In this document: positions 27,797-36,012 of the stretch, in pieces | Position numbering within the stretch: the first letter of the stretch is position 1 | Layout: each line of letters opens with the position of its first letter | Assembly (NCBI RefSeq): GCF_012650175.1 | Contig: NZ_JAAILI010000043.1 | Location: forward strand, 124,001-188,000 | Length of the DNA stretch: 64,000 bases | Direction of reading: 5' to 3' | DNA from: Sphingomonas sp. S2M10 | GTDB taxonomy: Bacteria; Pseudomonadota; Alphaproteobacteria; Sphingomonadales; Sphingomonadaceae | Translations under genes and position numbers: made by a program | The notes under the pieces: generated by a model | The model's database searches: none | What the model was told of the DNA's origin: nothing | What the model saw: only the letters and a program-made list of their open reading frames with translations

Positions 27797-27927
27797 ACGT
27801 TTTTACACCAGATCACGAAACATTTGGCAATGCGACCGCTAACATTTTCTGCGAGGTTTCAGCGCACTGTCACTCTGCAGCAACAACCCGGGGGTGCCCC
27901 GATCCCGCACATGTCCAAAGGTTGGGT

Positions 27928-27957
27928 TTGACAGAAGCCCCGAAAATGCTGGTATTC
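27928..27957 (+). promoter_or_regulatory. Candidate promoter for the four-halogenase operon
   Basis: A perfect TTGACA at 27928-27933 is followed 18 bases later by GTATTC (27952-27957). A ribosome site GGAGAGG lies just before the first halogenase ATG at 27983, giving a very short leader. The -35 element is strong and the -10 weak. Confidence 0.4.
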
Positions 27958-27982
27958 CCGTGAATCTGGAGAGGGTGAAGCG

Positions 27983-29497
27983 ATGGCCGGACCGCCGAGT
28001 CTGCGCGTGATAATCGTCGGAGGGGGTACGTCGGGCTGGATGACGGCGGCCGCGCTGGCGCGTTTGTTGCCGAAACGTTGCCAGCTGCACGTCGTGGAGT
28101 CCGAAGCGATCGGCGTCATCGGCGTGGGCGAGGCGACGCTCCCGCATATTCGCGGGTTCATCGAAAAGCTGGGCATCCGAGAAGCCGATTTCATGGCCTG
28201 GACGCGCGGCACCTTCAAACTCGGGATCGAGTTCCGCGACTGGGGCAAGATCGGCGACAGCTATGTCCACCCGTTCGGCACCTTCGGACGCGGCAAGGGC
28301 GAGGTGGACTTCCACCATTACTGGACACGGCTGCGCAGCGCCGGAGTCGACCTCCCGCCCCTCGAGCAGTTTTCCTATGGCTGCATGCTCGCCCGCGCCA
28401 ACCGCTTCGACCTGCCGGCGAGCGACCCGGAGCAACTCGCCTCCACCTATGGCTACGCCTATCAGTTCGACGCCCTGCTGTTCGCCCCCTATCTACGCAG
28501 CATCGCGGAAGGGCTCGGCGCGCGGCGCACCGAGGGCAAGGTGGTGGAGGTGCTGCGCGACGGCCTGACCGGGAACATCACCGCGATCCGGCTAGAGGAC
28601 GGGCAGATCCTCGAAGGCGATCTGTTCGTCGACTGTTCGGGGTTCCGCTCGCTGCTGCTGGGAGAATCGCTGGAGGAGCCGTTCGAGGACTGGAACCACT
28701 GGTTGCCCGCCGATCGCGCCGTGGCGATGCCGTGCCGCACCGAAACCTCCGTGACGCCCTATACCAGCGCGATCGCCATGCCGGCGGGCTGGCGCTGGCG
28801 GATCCCGCTGCAGCACCGCACGGGCAACGGCTATGTCTATGCCAGCGCGTTTACGTCCGATGATGACGCGGCGCAGGCGCTGACCCGCGCGGTGGAAGGT
28901 GCTCCCCTCGCCGATCGGCGCCAGCTGCGCTTCCGCGCGGGACGGCGGCGGCGCAGCTGGGTGCGGAACTGCGTCGCGATCGGGCTGGCCAGCGGCTTTC
29001 TGGAACCGCTGGAATCAACCAGTATCTATCTCGTGCAGCAGGCGATAACCGCGCTGGTCGAGCTCTTTCCCGCCTCCGCCGACGCCACCATCGAACGCGA
29101 CGAGTTCAACCGGCTGATCGACCTGGAATATGATCGGATCCGCGACTTCCTGATCCTGCATTATCACGCGACGCAACGATCGGACTCGGACTTCTGGAAC
29201 TATGTGCGCACCATGGCCGTGCCGGACAGCCTGGCCGAGAAAATCGAGCTGTTCCGCCGCGCCGGGCGGGTGGTGAAATATCGCGAAGGCGTGTTTCTCG
29301 ATGCCAGCTGGATCGCGGTCTATGTCGGTCAGGGCATCGTGCCGGAGGGTCACGACCCCCGCGCCGACGCCCCCGACACGGCAACCTTGGTGCAGGCGAT
29401 GAGGGCGCTGCACGGAGAGATTGCCGCCACCGTCGCGCGCGTGCCGGAGCATCTCCGCTATATCGATCGCTATTGCCCGATGGCGGCCGCAGCATGA
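27983..29497 (+). CDS. Flavin-dependent tryptophan halogenase family protein (operon gene 1)
   Basis: A 504-residue protein with a full set of PF04820 features. FAD-binding VGGGTSGWM begins at residue 12, VIGVGEATLPHI at 45, the active-site-type lysine at residue 79 (GTFKLGIEF, the same number as PrnA Lys79), GWRWRIP at 269-275, and GFLEPLESTS with its Glu near 344. It should therefore be able to form and direct an oxidised halide using FADH2 and O2. No flavin reductase is encoded nearby, so FADH2 must come from elsewhere. The start has GGAGAGG upstream; the stop overlaps the next gene's start as ATGA. The substrate is unknown. Confidence 0.9.
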   Translation: MAGPPSLRVIIVGGGTSGWMTAAALARLLPKRCQLHVVESEAIGVIGVGEATLPHIRGFIEKLGIREADFMAWTRGTFKLGIEFRDWGKIGDSYVHPFGTFGRGKGEVDFHHYWTRLRSAGVDLPPLEQFSYGCMLARANRFDLPASDPEQLASTYGYAYQFDALLFAPYLRSIAEGLGARRTEGKVVEVLRDGLTGNITAIRLEDGQILEGDLFVDCSGFRSLLLGESLEEPFEDWNHWLPADRAVAMPCRTETSVTPYTSAIAMPAGWRWRIPLQHRTGNGYVYASAFTSDDDAAQALTRAVEGAPLADRRQLRFRAGRRRRSWVRNCVAIGLASGFLEPLESTSIYLVQQAITALVELFPASADATIERDEFNRLIDLEYDRIRDFLILHYHATQRSDSDFWNYVRTMAVPDSLAEKIELFRRAGRVVKYREGVFLDASWIAVYVGQGIVPEGHDPRADAPDTATLVQAMRALHGEIAATVARVPEHLRYIDRYCPMAAAA

Positions 29498-30924
29498 GCC
29501 TCAAGCGGGTCCTGGTGGTGGGCGGCGGTCTGACCGGCTGGTCTACCGCCGCCGCGCTCAAGCGCCGCGTGCCGATGCTGGAGGTTGTGATCCTCCCGCT
29601 GGCGCCCCCGCCCGACGCTCTTGCCGACCACATCGCCACCACCCTTCCCTCGATCCTCGGCTTCCACGCCGATCTCGGCATCGGCCTGGGCGACGGCGTG
29701 GTGCGTACTGGCAGCATCTACCGGCTCGGCACGCTGTTCCGCGATTGGGTGGACGGCTTGCCCGACTACGTCCATGCCCATGGGCCGCACGGCAGCGCGA
29801 TCGGCGGCGTGTCTTTTCACCCGCTCTGGGCGCGCGCGGCGCGGGACGGCAGCGTGGCGGCTTTCGACAGTTTCTCCCCAGCCGCCACGATGGCGCGTGC
29901 GGGCCGCTTCGTGCTGCCGGGCGGCGACGGTCTGCTGGCGGCGCACGGCTTCGGCCTCTCGCTGGACCTGCCGCGGTACCGGGCGATGCTGACCGCGTTC
30001 GCCCGCCATGTCGGCGTCCGCGAGCAGCCGGGGGCGCTGGCCGGCGTGGAACTCCGCGCGGACGGCGGCCTGGAAGCGGCGGTGCTGGACGACGGCAGCC
30101 GGCTGTCTGCCGATCTGTACTGCGACTGCACCGGCCCCCGCGCGCTGCTGCACGGCGCGATGCAGGCGCCACGCGAAGATTGGGGCCATTGGCTGCCCTG
30201 CGATCGGCTCCTGCTGGAGGATGTCGCGCCGGACGCTGATCCCTCGCCGCTCGACCTTGCCACCGCCACCGCGAACGGCTGGCGCTGGACCGGCGCGTTC
30301 CAGCGCGGCGCGGCATATTGCGCGGCATATGGCGGGGAACAGGGCGAACCGATAAGGTTGGATGCCGGCGCTACGCTTGCGCCGTGGCGACACAATGTCG
30401 TTGCGATCGGCGACGCCGCCGTGGCGATCGAGCCGCTGGAATGGGGCAATCTACACCTCGCCCACAGCGCGATCGACCGGCTGATCACGATGCTGCCCGC
30501 CGCCGCGCCGCACCCGCTCGAGGCGGCAGAATATAGTCGCCAGGCGCTCGCCGAGGCACGCAGGGTGCGCGACTTTGCGCTGCTCCACTATGTCACCTCG
30601 CGTCGCGAGGGCCCCTTCTGGCACGATGTCGCCAGCACCGCGCCGCCGGAATCGCTCGCCCATACGCTCCGCCTGTTCCGCGAACGCGGTCGCCTGCCCT
30701 ATCATGAGGAGGAGACGTTCGACCGCGACAGCTGGCTAGCGGTGCTGTTCGGCCAGGGCGTGCTTCCGCGCCAGATCGATCCTGTCGCCGATGCCGTCTC
30801 GCCCGCCGATGCTCGCACAACGATGGCACGGCTGAGCGCCGAGATCGTCCGGGCGATCCAGCCCCTTCCCTCCCTCGCCGCCTTTCACGCCGCGCAATCG
30901 AGGCACCTGCATGAACGAGCATAA
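29494..30924 (+). CDS. Degenerate tryptophan halogenase paralog (operon gene 2)
   Basis: A 476-residue protein clearly of the same fold, with VVGGGLTGWSTAAAL at the FAD-binding start and an EPLEWGNLHLAHSAI block. Three conserved elements of its neighbours are changed. The active-site lysine is arginine (YRLGTLFRDW, residue 77). GVGEATxP has become HIATTLP. The WxWxIP signature reads GWRWTGAF. Halogenase activity is therefore doubtful; it may be a non-catalytic partner, a flavin-binding helper or an enzyme with another reaction. Reading is intact with no stop or frameshift, and it is translationally coupled to both neighbours, so it looks maintained rather than decaying. Confidence 0.85.
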   Translation: MSLKRVLVVGGGLTGWSTAAALKRRVPMLEVVILPLAPPPDALADHIATTLPSILGFHADLGIGLGDGVVRTGSIYRLGTLFRDWVDGLPDYVHAHGPHGSAIGGVSFHPLWARAARDGSVAAFDSFSPAATMARAGRFVLPGGDGLLAAHGFGLSLDLPRYRAMLTAFARHVGVREQPGALAGVELRADGGLEAAVLDDGSRLSADLYCDCTGPRALLHGAMQAPREDWGHWLPCDRLLLEDVAPDADPSPLDLATATANGWRWTGAFQRGAAYCAAYGGEQGEPIRLDAGATLAPWRHNVVAIGDAAVAIEPLEWGNLHLAHSAIDRLITMLPAAAPHPLEAAEYSRQALAEARRVRDFALLHYVTSRREGPFWHDVASTAPPESLAHTLRLFRERGRLPYHEEETFDRDSWLAVLFGQGVLPRQIDPVADAVSPADARTTMARLSAEIVRAIQPLPSLAAFHAAQSRHLHERA

Positions 30925-32506
30925 TATCCGCGACGTCGTCATCGTCGGCGGCGGCACCGCCGGCTGGATGGCCGCCGCAGCCTTTTCGCGCTTCCTCAAC
31001 AACGGCTATACCCGCATCACGCTGATCGAATCCGATGAGATTGGCACGGTCGGCGTTGGCGAGGCGACGATCCCGCCGATCCTGCGCTTCAACCAGATGA
31101 TCGGGCTGGACGAGAACGAGTTTCTCGCCGCCACCGGCGGCACCTTCAAGCTGGGAATCGAGTTTGTCGACTGGGGCGGGCTGGGCGAGCGCTATTTCCA
31201 CCCGTTCGGCAATTTCGCCCAGGATCTGCAGGGGGTCCATTTCCACCAGCTCTATCTGCGCGAGCGGGCGCGGCGGCCGATGCCGGACATTGCCGACTGG
31301 TCGATGAGCGCGGTGGCGGCGAAGCACGGCAAGTTCGGGCGCCCCTCCCCCAATGCCCGAACGCCGGTGCGCGAACTGTTCTACGCGTTCCATTTCGATG
31401 CGGGCCTCTATGCGCAACTGCTGCGGCGCCTGTCGGAAGCACGGGGCATCGTCCGCGTCGAGGGCAAGATCAGCGATGTTACGCTGCGGCCTGAGGACGG
31501 CTTCGTCCAGTCGGTGACGCTGGCGGACGGCCGCACCGTGGCCGGGGACCTGTTCATTGATTGCTCGGGCTTTCGCGGACTGCTGATCGAGGAGGCGCTG
31601 AACACCGGCTATGAGGACTGGCGCCACTGGCTGCCGTGCGACCGCGCCGTGGCGGTGCCCTCCGCCAATGTCGGCGCGCCGGATCCCTTTACCCGGTCCA
31701 CCGCGCGGTCGGCCGGCTGGCAATGGCGCATTCCGCTGCAGCACCGCACCGGCAATGGCCTGGTCTATTGCAGCGATTTTCTCGACGACGAGATGGCCGA
31801 GCAGCAGTTGCTCGGCGCACTGGAAGGGCCCGCGCTCGCCGATCCGCGGCGGCTACGCTTCACCACAGGGCGGCGACGCGAGAGCTGGTCGCGCAACGTG
31901 GTCGCGCTGGGCCTGTCCGGCGGCTTTCTCGAGCCGCTGGAATCGACCAGCATCCACCTGATCCAGAGCGGCATCGCCCGGCTGATCGCGCTGTTCCCGG
32001 ACAAGCGCTTCGATCCGATCGAGCGGCTCGAATATAACCGCCAGATGCGCGACCTGTACGAGGACGTTCGCGACTTCATCATCCTCCACTACAAGGCGAC
32101 CACCCGGACCGACTCGCCCTTCTGGAACCAAGTCCGCACCATGGACGTGCCGGAAAGCCTCGCGCACAAGATGGCGCTGTTCGCGCACAAGGGCCGGCTG
32201 TTCCGCGAAGGCAATGAGCTGTTCACGACGACCAGCTGGGTCGCGGTGTGCCTGGGCCAGCACATCGTGCCCCGCGAACATGAACCCGCTGCCGACGCGC
32301 TGGACGAGCGCCTGGTTGCCGAAGCGCTCGAACAGATGCGGCACGGCTATTGGGAGACCGCCCAGCAGATGCCGACCCATGCCGAATTCCTGGCGCGCAT
32401 CGCGCCCCAGCCCGCGCCGGTCGGCGTGGCGCCGGCGGCAGAGCCGCTGCCGGTCTTCGCCTTCACCGAGGAAGACCCGTTCGGCCAGCCAGGCGCCCCG
32501 GTATGA
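30911..32506 (+). CDS. Flavin-dependent tryptophan halogenase family protein (operon gene 3)
   Basis: A 531-residue protein with GGGTAGWM at residues 13-20, TVGVGEATIPPI, the active-site-type lysine at residue 80 (GTFKLGIEFVDW), GWQWRIPLQHRTGNG and GFLEPLESTSIHL. All halogenase motifs are intact. The C-terminus is about 25 residues longer than its paralogs, Pro/Ala-rich (PQPAPVGVAPAAEPLP). Its start overlaps the previous gene by 14 bases, with CGAGG upstream, and its stop overlaps the next start as ATGA. This arrangement implies equal expression of the set. Confidence 0.9.
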   Translation: MNEHNIRDVVIVGGGTAGWMAAAAFSRFLNNGYTRITLIESDEIGTVGVGEATIPPILRFNQMIGLDENEFLAATGGTFKLGIEFVDWGGLGERYFHPFGNFAQDLQGVHFHQLYLRERARRPMPDIADWSMSAVAAKHGKFGRPSPNARTPVRELFYAFHFDAGLYAQLLRRLSEARGIVRVEGKISDVTLRPEDGFVQSVTLADGRTVAGDLFIDCSGFRGLLIEEALNTGYEDWRHWLPCDRAVAVPSANVGAPDPFTRSTARSAGWQWRIPLQHRTGNGLVYCSDFLDDEMAEQQLLGALEGPALADPRRLRFTTGRRRESWSRNVVALGLSGGFLEPLESTSIHLIQSGIARLIALFPDKRFDPIERLEYNRQMRDLYEDVRDFIILHYKATTRTDSPFWNQVRTMDVPESLAHKMALFAHKGRLFREGNELFTTTSWVAVCLGQHIVPREHEPAADALDERLVAEALEQMRHGYWETAQQMPTHAEFLARIAPQPAPVGVAPAAEPLPVFAFTEEDPFGQPGAPV

Positions 32507-34035
32507 GGGGGGATCGGCTGCGGCGCATCGTCATCGTCGGCGGGGGCACCGCCGGCTGGATGGCGGCCGCGGCGCTCGGCAAGCTGGTCGGCGGAATGCC
32601 CGACCTCAGCATCGAACTGATCGAGTCCGAGGAGATCGGCACGGTCGGGGTCGGCGAGGCGACCATCCCGCAGATCGTGCTGTTCAACGCAATGCTCGGC
32701 ATCGACGAAGCCAGGTTCGTCCGCGAGACCAACGCCACCTACAAGCTGGGCATCGAATTTGTCGACTGGACTCGGATCGGCCATCGCTATGTCCACCCCT
32801 TCGGCTTCTATGGGCTCGACATGCTGGGGGTGGAGTTCCACCATTTCTGGCTCAAGGCGCGCAGCCTGGGCGACGCCACGCCGCTCGACGCCTATTCGCT
32901 GGCGGCGGTCGCCGGACTGCGGGGCCGCTTCGCCCATCCTCGAACCGATCAGCCCAATTCGCCGTTGGCGAAGCTCGGCTACGCCTTCCAGTTCGATGCC
33001 GCGCTTTACGCCCGCTTTCTGCGGACGCTCGCGGAAGCCGCGGGCGTGCGGCGAACGGAGGGGCGGATCGTCTCGGTCCGCCGCGATGGCGAGAGCGGCC
33101 ATGTCGCGGCCGTGCAGCTGCAATCCGGGGTGGATATTGCCGGCGACCTGTTCATCGACTGCACCGGCTTTCGCGGGCTGCTGATCGAGGGCGCGATGGG
33201 CAGCGGCTTCACCGACTGGACTGGTTGGCTGCCCTGCGATCGCGCGGTCGCCATCCCCTGCGCGCTGGGCGGCGACAATGTGCCGCTGACCCGCTCCACC
33301 GCGCGCAGCGCCGGCTGGCAGTGGCGCATCCCGCTCCAGCATCGCATCGGCAACGGCTATGTCTATGCGAGCGCCCACCTTTCCGACGACGAGGCGACCG
33401 CGACACTGCTGGCGAATCTGGACGGCGCACCGCTGGCCGAGCCCCGCCAGCTTCGCTTCCGCGCCGGCCACAGGGAACGCGCCTGGATCGGCAATGTCGT
33501 CGCGCTGGGCCTGGCCGGCGGCTTTCTCGAGCCGCTGGAATCGACCAGCATTCATCTCGTCCAGTCGGGCATCGCCCGGCTCATGGCGTTCTTCCCGACG
33601 CGCGGCTTCGATCAGGCGGAGATCGACCGGTTCAACCGCGCCACGGCGCAGGAATATGTCGACATTCGCGACTTCCTGGTGCTGCACTATAAGGCCACCG
33701 AGCGCGACGATAGCGCATTCTGGCGCTATTGCCGCACCCTCGCCCCGCCCGACGGGCTGCGCGACAAGCTGGAAATGTTCCGCAGCAACGGCCGGATCGT
33801 GCGGGAGCATCAGGAGCTGTTCACCGAAACCAGCTGGCTTTCGGTACTACACTGCCAAGGGATAGAACCGCGGGGCTATCATCCGATCGCCGATCTGCTA
33901 TCCGACGAGGAGACGCTGCTGCGTCTCAAGCACATCGCCCAAGTCATTGATCAGACGGCCGACGCCATGCCAATGCAGGATGACTATCTTCGCGATATCG
34001 GTTGCCATCCGGCGCCCGCGCGGCGCGCGTCGTGA
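32503..34035 (+). CDS. Flavin-dependent tryptophan halogenase family protein (operon gene 4)
   Basis: A 510-residue protein starting at ATG 32503, which overlaps the previous stop codon; an upstream extension in the same frame lies inside the previous gene and is rejected. It has GGGTAGWM at residues 13-20, TVGVGEATIPQIVLF, the lysine at residue 81 (ATYKLGIEFVDW), GWQWRIPLQHRIGNG and GFLEPLESTSIHL. It is closest in sequence to operon gene 3, as expected after a tandem duplication. The stop overlaps the GTG start of the JmjC-like gene. Confidence 0.9.
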   Translation: MRGDRLRRIVIVGGGTAGWMAAAALGKLVGGMPDLSIELIESEEIGTVGVGEATIPQIVLFNAMLGIDEARFVRETNATYKLGIEFVDWTRIGHRYVHPFGFYGLDMLGVEFHHFWLKARSLGDATPLDAYSLAAVAGLRGRFAHPRTDQPNSPLAKLGYAFQFDAALYARFLRTLAEAAGVRRTEGRIVSVRRDGESGHVAAVQLQSGVDIAGDLFIDCTGFRGLLIEGAMGSGFTDWTGWLPCDRAVAIPCALGGDNVPLTRSTARSAGWQWRIPLQHRIGNGYVYASAHLSDDEATATLLANLDGAPLAEPRQLRFRAGHRERAWIGNVVALGLAGGFLEPLESTSIHLVQSGIARLMAFFPTRGFDQAEIDRFNRATAQEYVDIRDFLVLHYKATERDDSAFWRYCRTLAPPDGLRDKLEMFRSNGRIVREHQELFTETSWLSVLHCQGIEPRGYHPIADLLSDEETLLRLKHIAQVIDQTADAMPMQDDYLRDIGCHPAPARRAS

Positions 34036-35057
34036 CCAGCCTTCCCGATCCGCGCCCCGTGCGCGAACTGGGCGTGATCGATCGTCAGCGCTTCGATTCC
34101 GAGATCCGTCCCGCGCGCGAACCCGTGGTGCTGCGGGGTCTCGCCGCCGCATGGCCCGCCGTGCAGGCGGGGCGCGCGGGCGCGGACGCGATTGTCGCCT
34201 ATTGCAAGCAGTACAGCCATGACCGGGCGGTGAACGCGATCGTCGGCGATCCGGCGATCCAGGGCCGCTTTTTCTACAACAACGACCTGACCGGCATGAA
34301 CTTCGTGCGCGGGGTCTCGCCGCTCGGCCCGTTTCTCGACCGGTTGCTGCGCGAGTGCGAGCGTCCCACCGGCTATGCGATGGCGGTGCAGTCGGTGCCC
34401 GCGCCCGAGCTGCTTCCAGGCTTCGCGGAAGCGAACGGCATCGCGCTGGTCGACAACGCGGTGGTGCCCCGCCTCTGGCTGGGCAACCGGCTGCAGGTGG
34501 CGGCGCATTATGATCTGATGGAGAATGTCGGCATCGTCGTTGCCGGCCGCCGGCGCTTCACGCTGTTCCCGCCCGATCAGGTGGCGAACCTCTATATGGG
34601 GCCGCTCGAATTCACCCCTGCCGGCACGCCGACCAGCTTCGTCGACGTCACCAAGCCGGATCTCGAGCGGTTCCCGCGCTATGCCGAGGCGGCGCAGCAA
34701 GCACAGTCGGCGGTGCTCGAACCCGGCGATGCGCTCTACATCCCCTTCCGGTGGTGGCACGCGGTGGAGTCGCTGGATGCGGTGAACCTGTTCGCCAACT
34801 ATTGGTGGACCCCGCCCCAGCCGGCGATGCTCAATCCGCACGATGCGCTGCTGCACGCCCTGTTCTCGTTGCGGCTGCTGCCCGAGGACCAACGGCTGGC
34901 GTGGCGCGCGATGTTTGATCATCTCGTGTTCCAGGTCCATGGCGACCCGATGGCCCATGTTCCCGCATCCGCGCGCGGCGTGCTGGGCGCGGCGACCCCG
35001 GACAAGGTTCGCGATGCCCGCGACGCGCTTCGCCACGCGCTCGACATGCGGCGTTAG
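34032..35057 (+). CDS. Cupin-like/JmjC-type Fe(II)/2-oxoglutarate oxygenase
   Basis: A 341-residue protein starting at GTG 34032, overlapping the preceding stop as GTGA. It has a JmjC/cupin_8 fold with the iron triad visible as His-X-Asp in AAHYDLMENV (about residues 159-161) and a distal His in IPFRWWHAVESLD (about 243). GDALYIPFRWWHAV is the family's characteristic strand. The opening PVVLRGLAAAWPAV is also typical. Members hydroxylate protein or peptide side chains, or small molecules. Gene order next to PF04820 halogenases suggests that both act on the same substrate, possibly a peptide (inference). Confidence 0.87.
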   Translation: MTSLPDPRPVRELGVIDRQRFDSEIRPAREPVVLRGLAAAWPAVQAGRAGADAIVAYCKQYSHDRAVNAIVGDPAIQGRFFYNNDLTGMNFVRGVSPLGPFLDRLLRECERPTGYAMAVQSVPAPELLPGFAEANGIALVDNAVVPRLWLGNRLQVAAHYDLMENVGIVVAGRRRFTLFPPDQVANLYMGPLEFTPAGTPTSFVDVTKPDLERFPRYAEAAQQAQSAVLEPGDALYIPFRWWHAVESLDAVNLFANYWWTPPQPAMLNPHDALLHALFSLRLLPEDQRLAWRAMFDHLVFQVHGDPMAHVPASARGVLGAATPDKVRDARDALRHALDMRR

Positions 35058-35743
35058 AGCGCGGAAACCATGAAGTTGCGCACCCGCAAATGGCTGGCGG
35101 TGGTGCGCAGGCCGAAATGCCCGGCGCGGTAAGGCGCGGGATCGCGAAAGTCGAACAGCGTCCGGCCGTCGCGGGCGAAGGTGATCCGCTCGCCCTCGGC
35201 CGTCATCCGCAGATGCTGCCAGGCATTGGCAACCAGCAAGTCCGCCGCGGCCTGCCGGTCATTCTCCGGCAGCAACGGCCGATCCCCCGGCCTGCCGGTA
35301 TAACGCCGGAAGCGTGTGGAGCTGTTGGTGTTGCCGCCGAGCCCGACATAATAGGTTTCCAGCGTGTCATAGGACTCGAAGCGGCCATCGCGCGGGTGGG
35401 CGAGCACGTCGCCTTCCGGCGCGGCGGGATCGCGGGCCATCCAGAAGCAGTTGGCGTCGCTCACCCGGTCGAACGGACCACCGGCCGACACCGCCTGCAG
35501 GTCATAGTCGATCGCAACCGGTCCGCTGAGGCGCGGACGGAACCACAGGGTCAGCCCGGCGGGCGCGACGATGTCCAGCACCCCGCCCCGGGCGCTGACT
35601 GCCGCAGGCTTCGCCGCCTCGATCACCCATTGGCCGAGCCCTTGGCGGAAATCATCCCGGGCGATGGTGCGCGCGCGATGCTTTCGCTGTCGCCCGGCGG
35701 CCAGCGCGGCGATCCCGGCCAGAACTTCGCGGCGCAGCAGCAT
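35054..35743 (-). CDS. Secreted DUF6250-like protein
   Basis: A 229-residue protein starting at ATG 35743 with a twin-arginine-like signal (MLLRREVLAGIAALAAG). The body is beta-rich: DFRQGLGQWVIE, LDIVAPAGLTLWFRPRLSG, DANCFWMARDP, TYYVGLGGNTNSSTRFRRY, then AWQHLRMTAEGERITFARDG and GHFGLRTTASHLRVRNF. This layout matches the DUF6250 concanavalin-like family, often found with polysaccharide-degrading enzymes; function is unknown. Its stop overlaps that of the convergent JmjC-like gene by four bases. The ATG overlaps the stop of a small upstream ORF. Confidence 0.75.
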   Translation of the reverse strand: MLLRREVLAGIAALAAGRQRKHRARTIARDDFRQGLGQWVIEAAKPAAVSARGGVLDIVAPAGLTLWFRPRLSGPVAIDYDLQAVSAGGPFDRVSDANCFWMARDPAAPEGDVLAHPRDGRFESYDTLETYYVGLGGNTNSSTRFRRYTGRPGDRPLLPENDRQAAADLLVANAWQHLRMTAEGERITFARDGRTLFDFRDPAPYRAGHFGLRTTASHLRVRNFMVSAL

Positions 35744-35847
35744 CACGGCGTGGTCCGCCCGCCACAAGCCCGCACACAGGCACGGGCCATCTCTTCGCGG
35801 CTGAAATCGGTCAGGTTGATGCCCTCCGGGAACAGCGACTTGTGCAT
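35743..35847 (-). CDS. Possible small protein coupled to the DUF6250 gene
   Basis: A 34-codon frame (begins MHKSLFPEGI, contains NLTDFSREEMARACVRACGG, ends GRTTP) whose TGA overlaps the next ATG as TGATG. An in-frame GTG at 35901 would give 52 codons, and a TGA further up closes the frame. Amino-acid use looks protein-like rather than random, and coupling to the DUF6250 gene is a positive sign. It could be a genuine small protein or the surviving end of a longer eroded gene. The ribosome site is weak. The rest of the gap to 36012 shows nothing I can support. Confidence 0.35.
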   Translation of the reverse strand: MHKSLFPEGINLTDFSREEMARACVRACGGRTTP

Positions 35848-36012
35848 GCAGCCGGCAACACCGAAACGTCCAAAGGCCGCGCCAGAGCAGGACGTTGCCA
35901 CGATCTGCCGCCGCGATCAAATGCCGCCGCCCGATGCGCCGCCACCTGCGCCGCGACCGGGCGGCTGGCGCAGGGGCCCGACGCCGCTGCCGTACCGGCT
36001 GGCGCCAGCGTC

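Noticed and set aside
32350..32502. N-terminal extension of the fourth operon halogenase
   Set aside because: The in-frame upstream codons lie inside the previous halogenase gene and encode low-complexity Arg/Ala/Pro sequence. ATG 32503 gives the standard halogenase start and the ATGA overlap.
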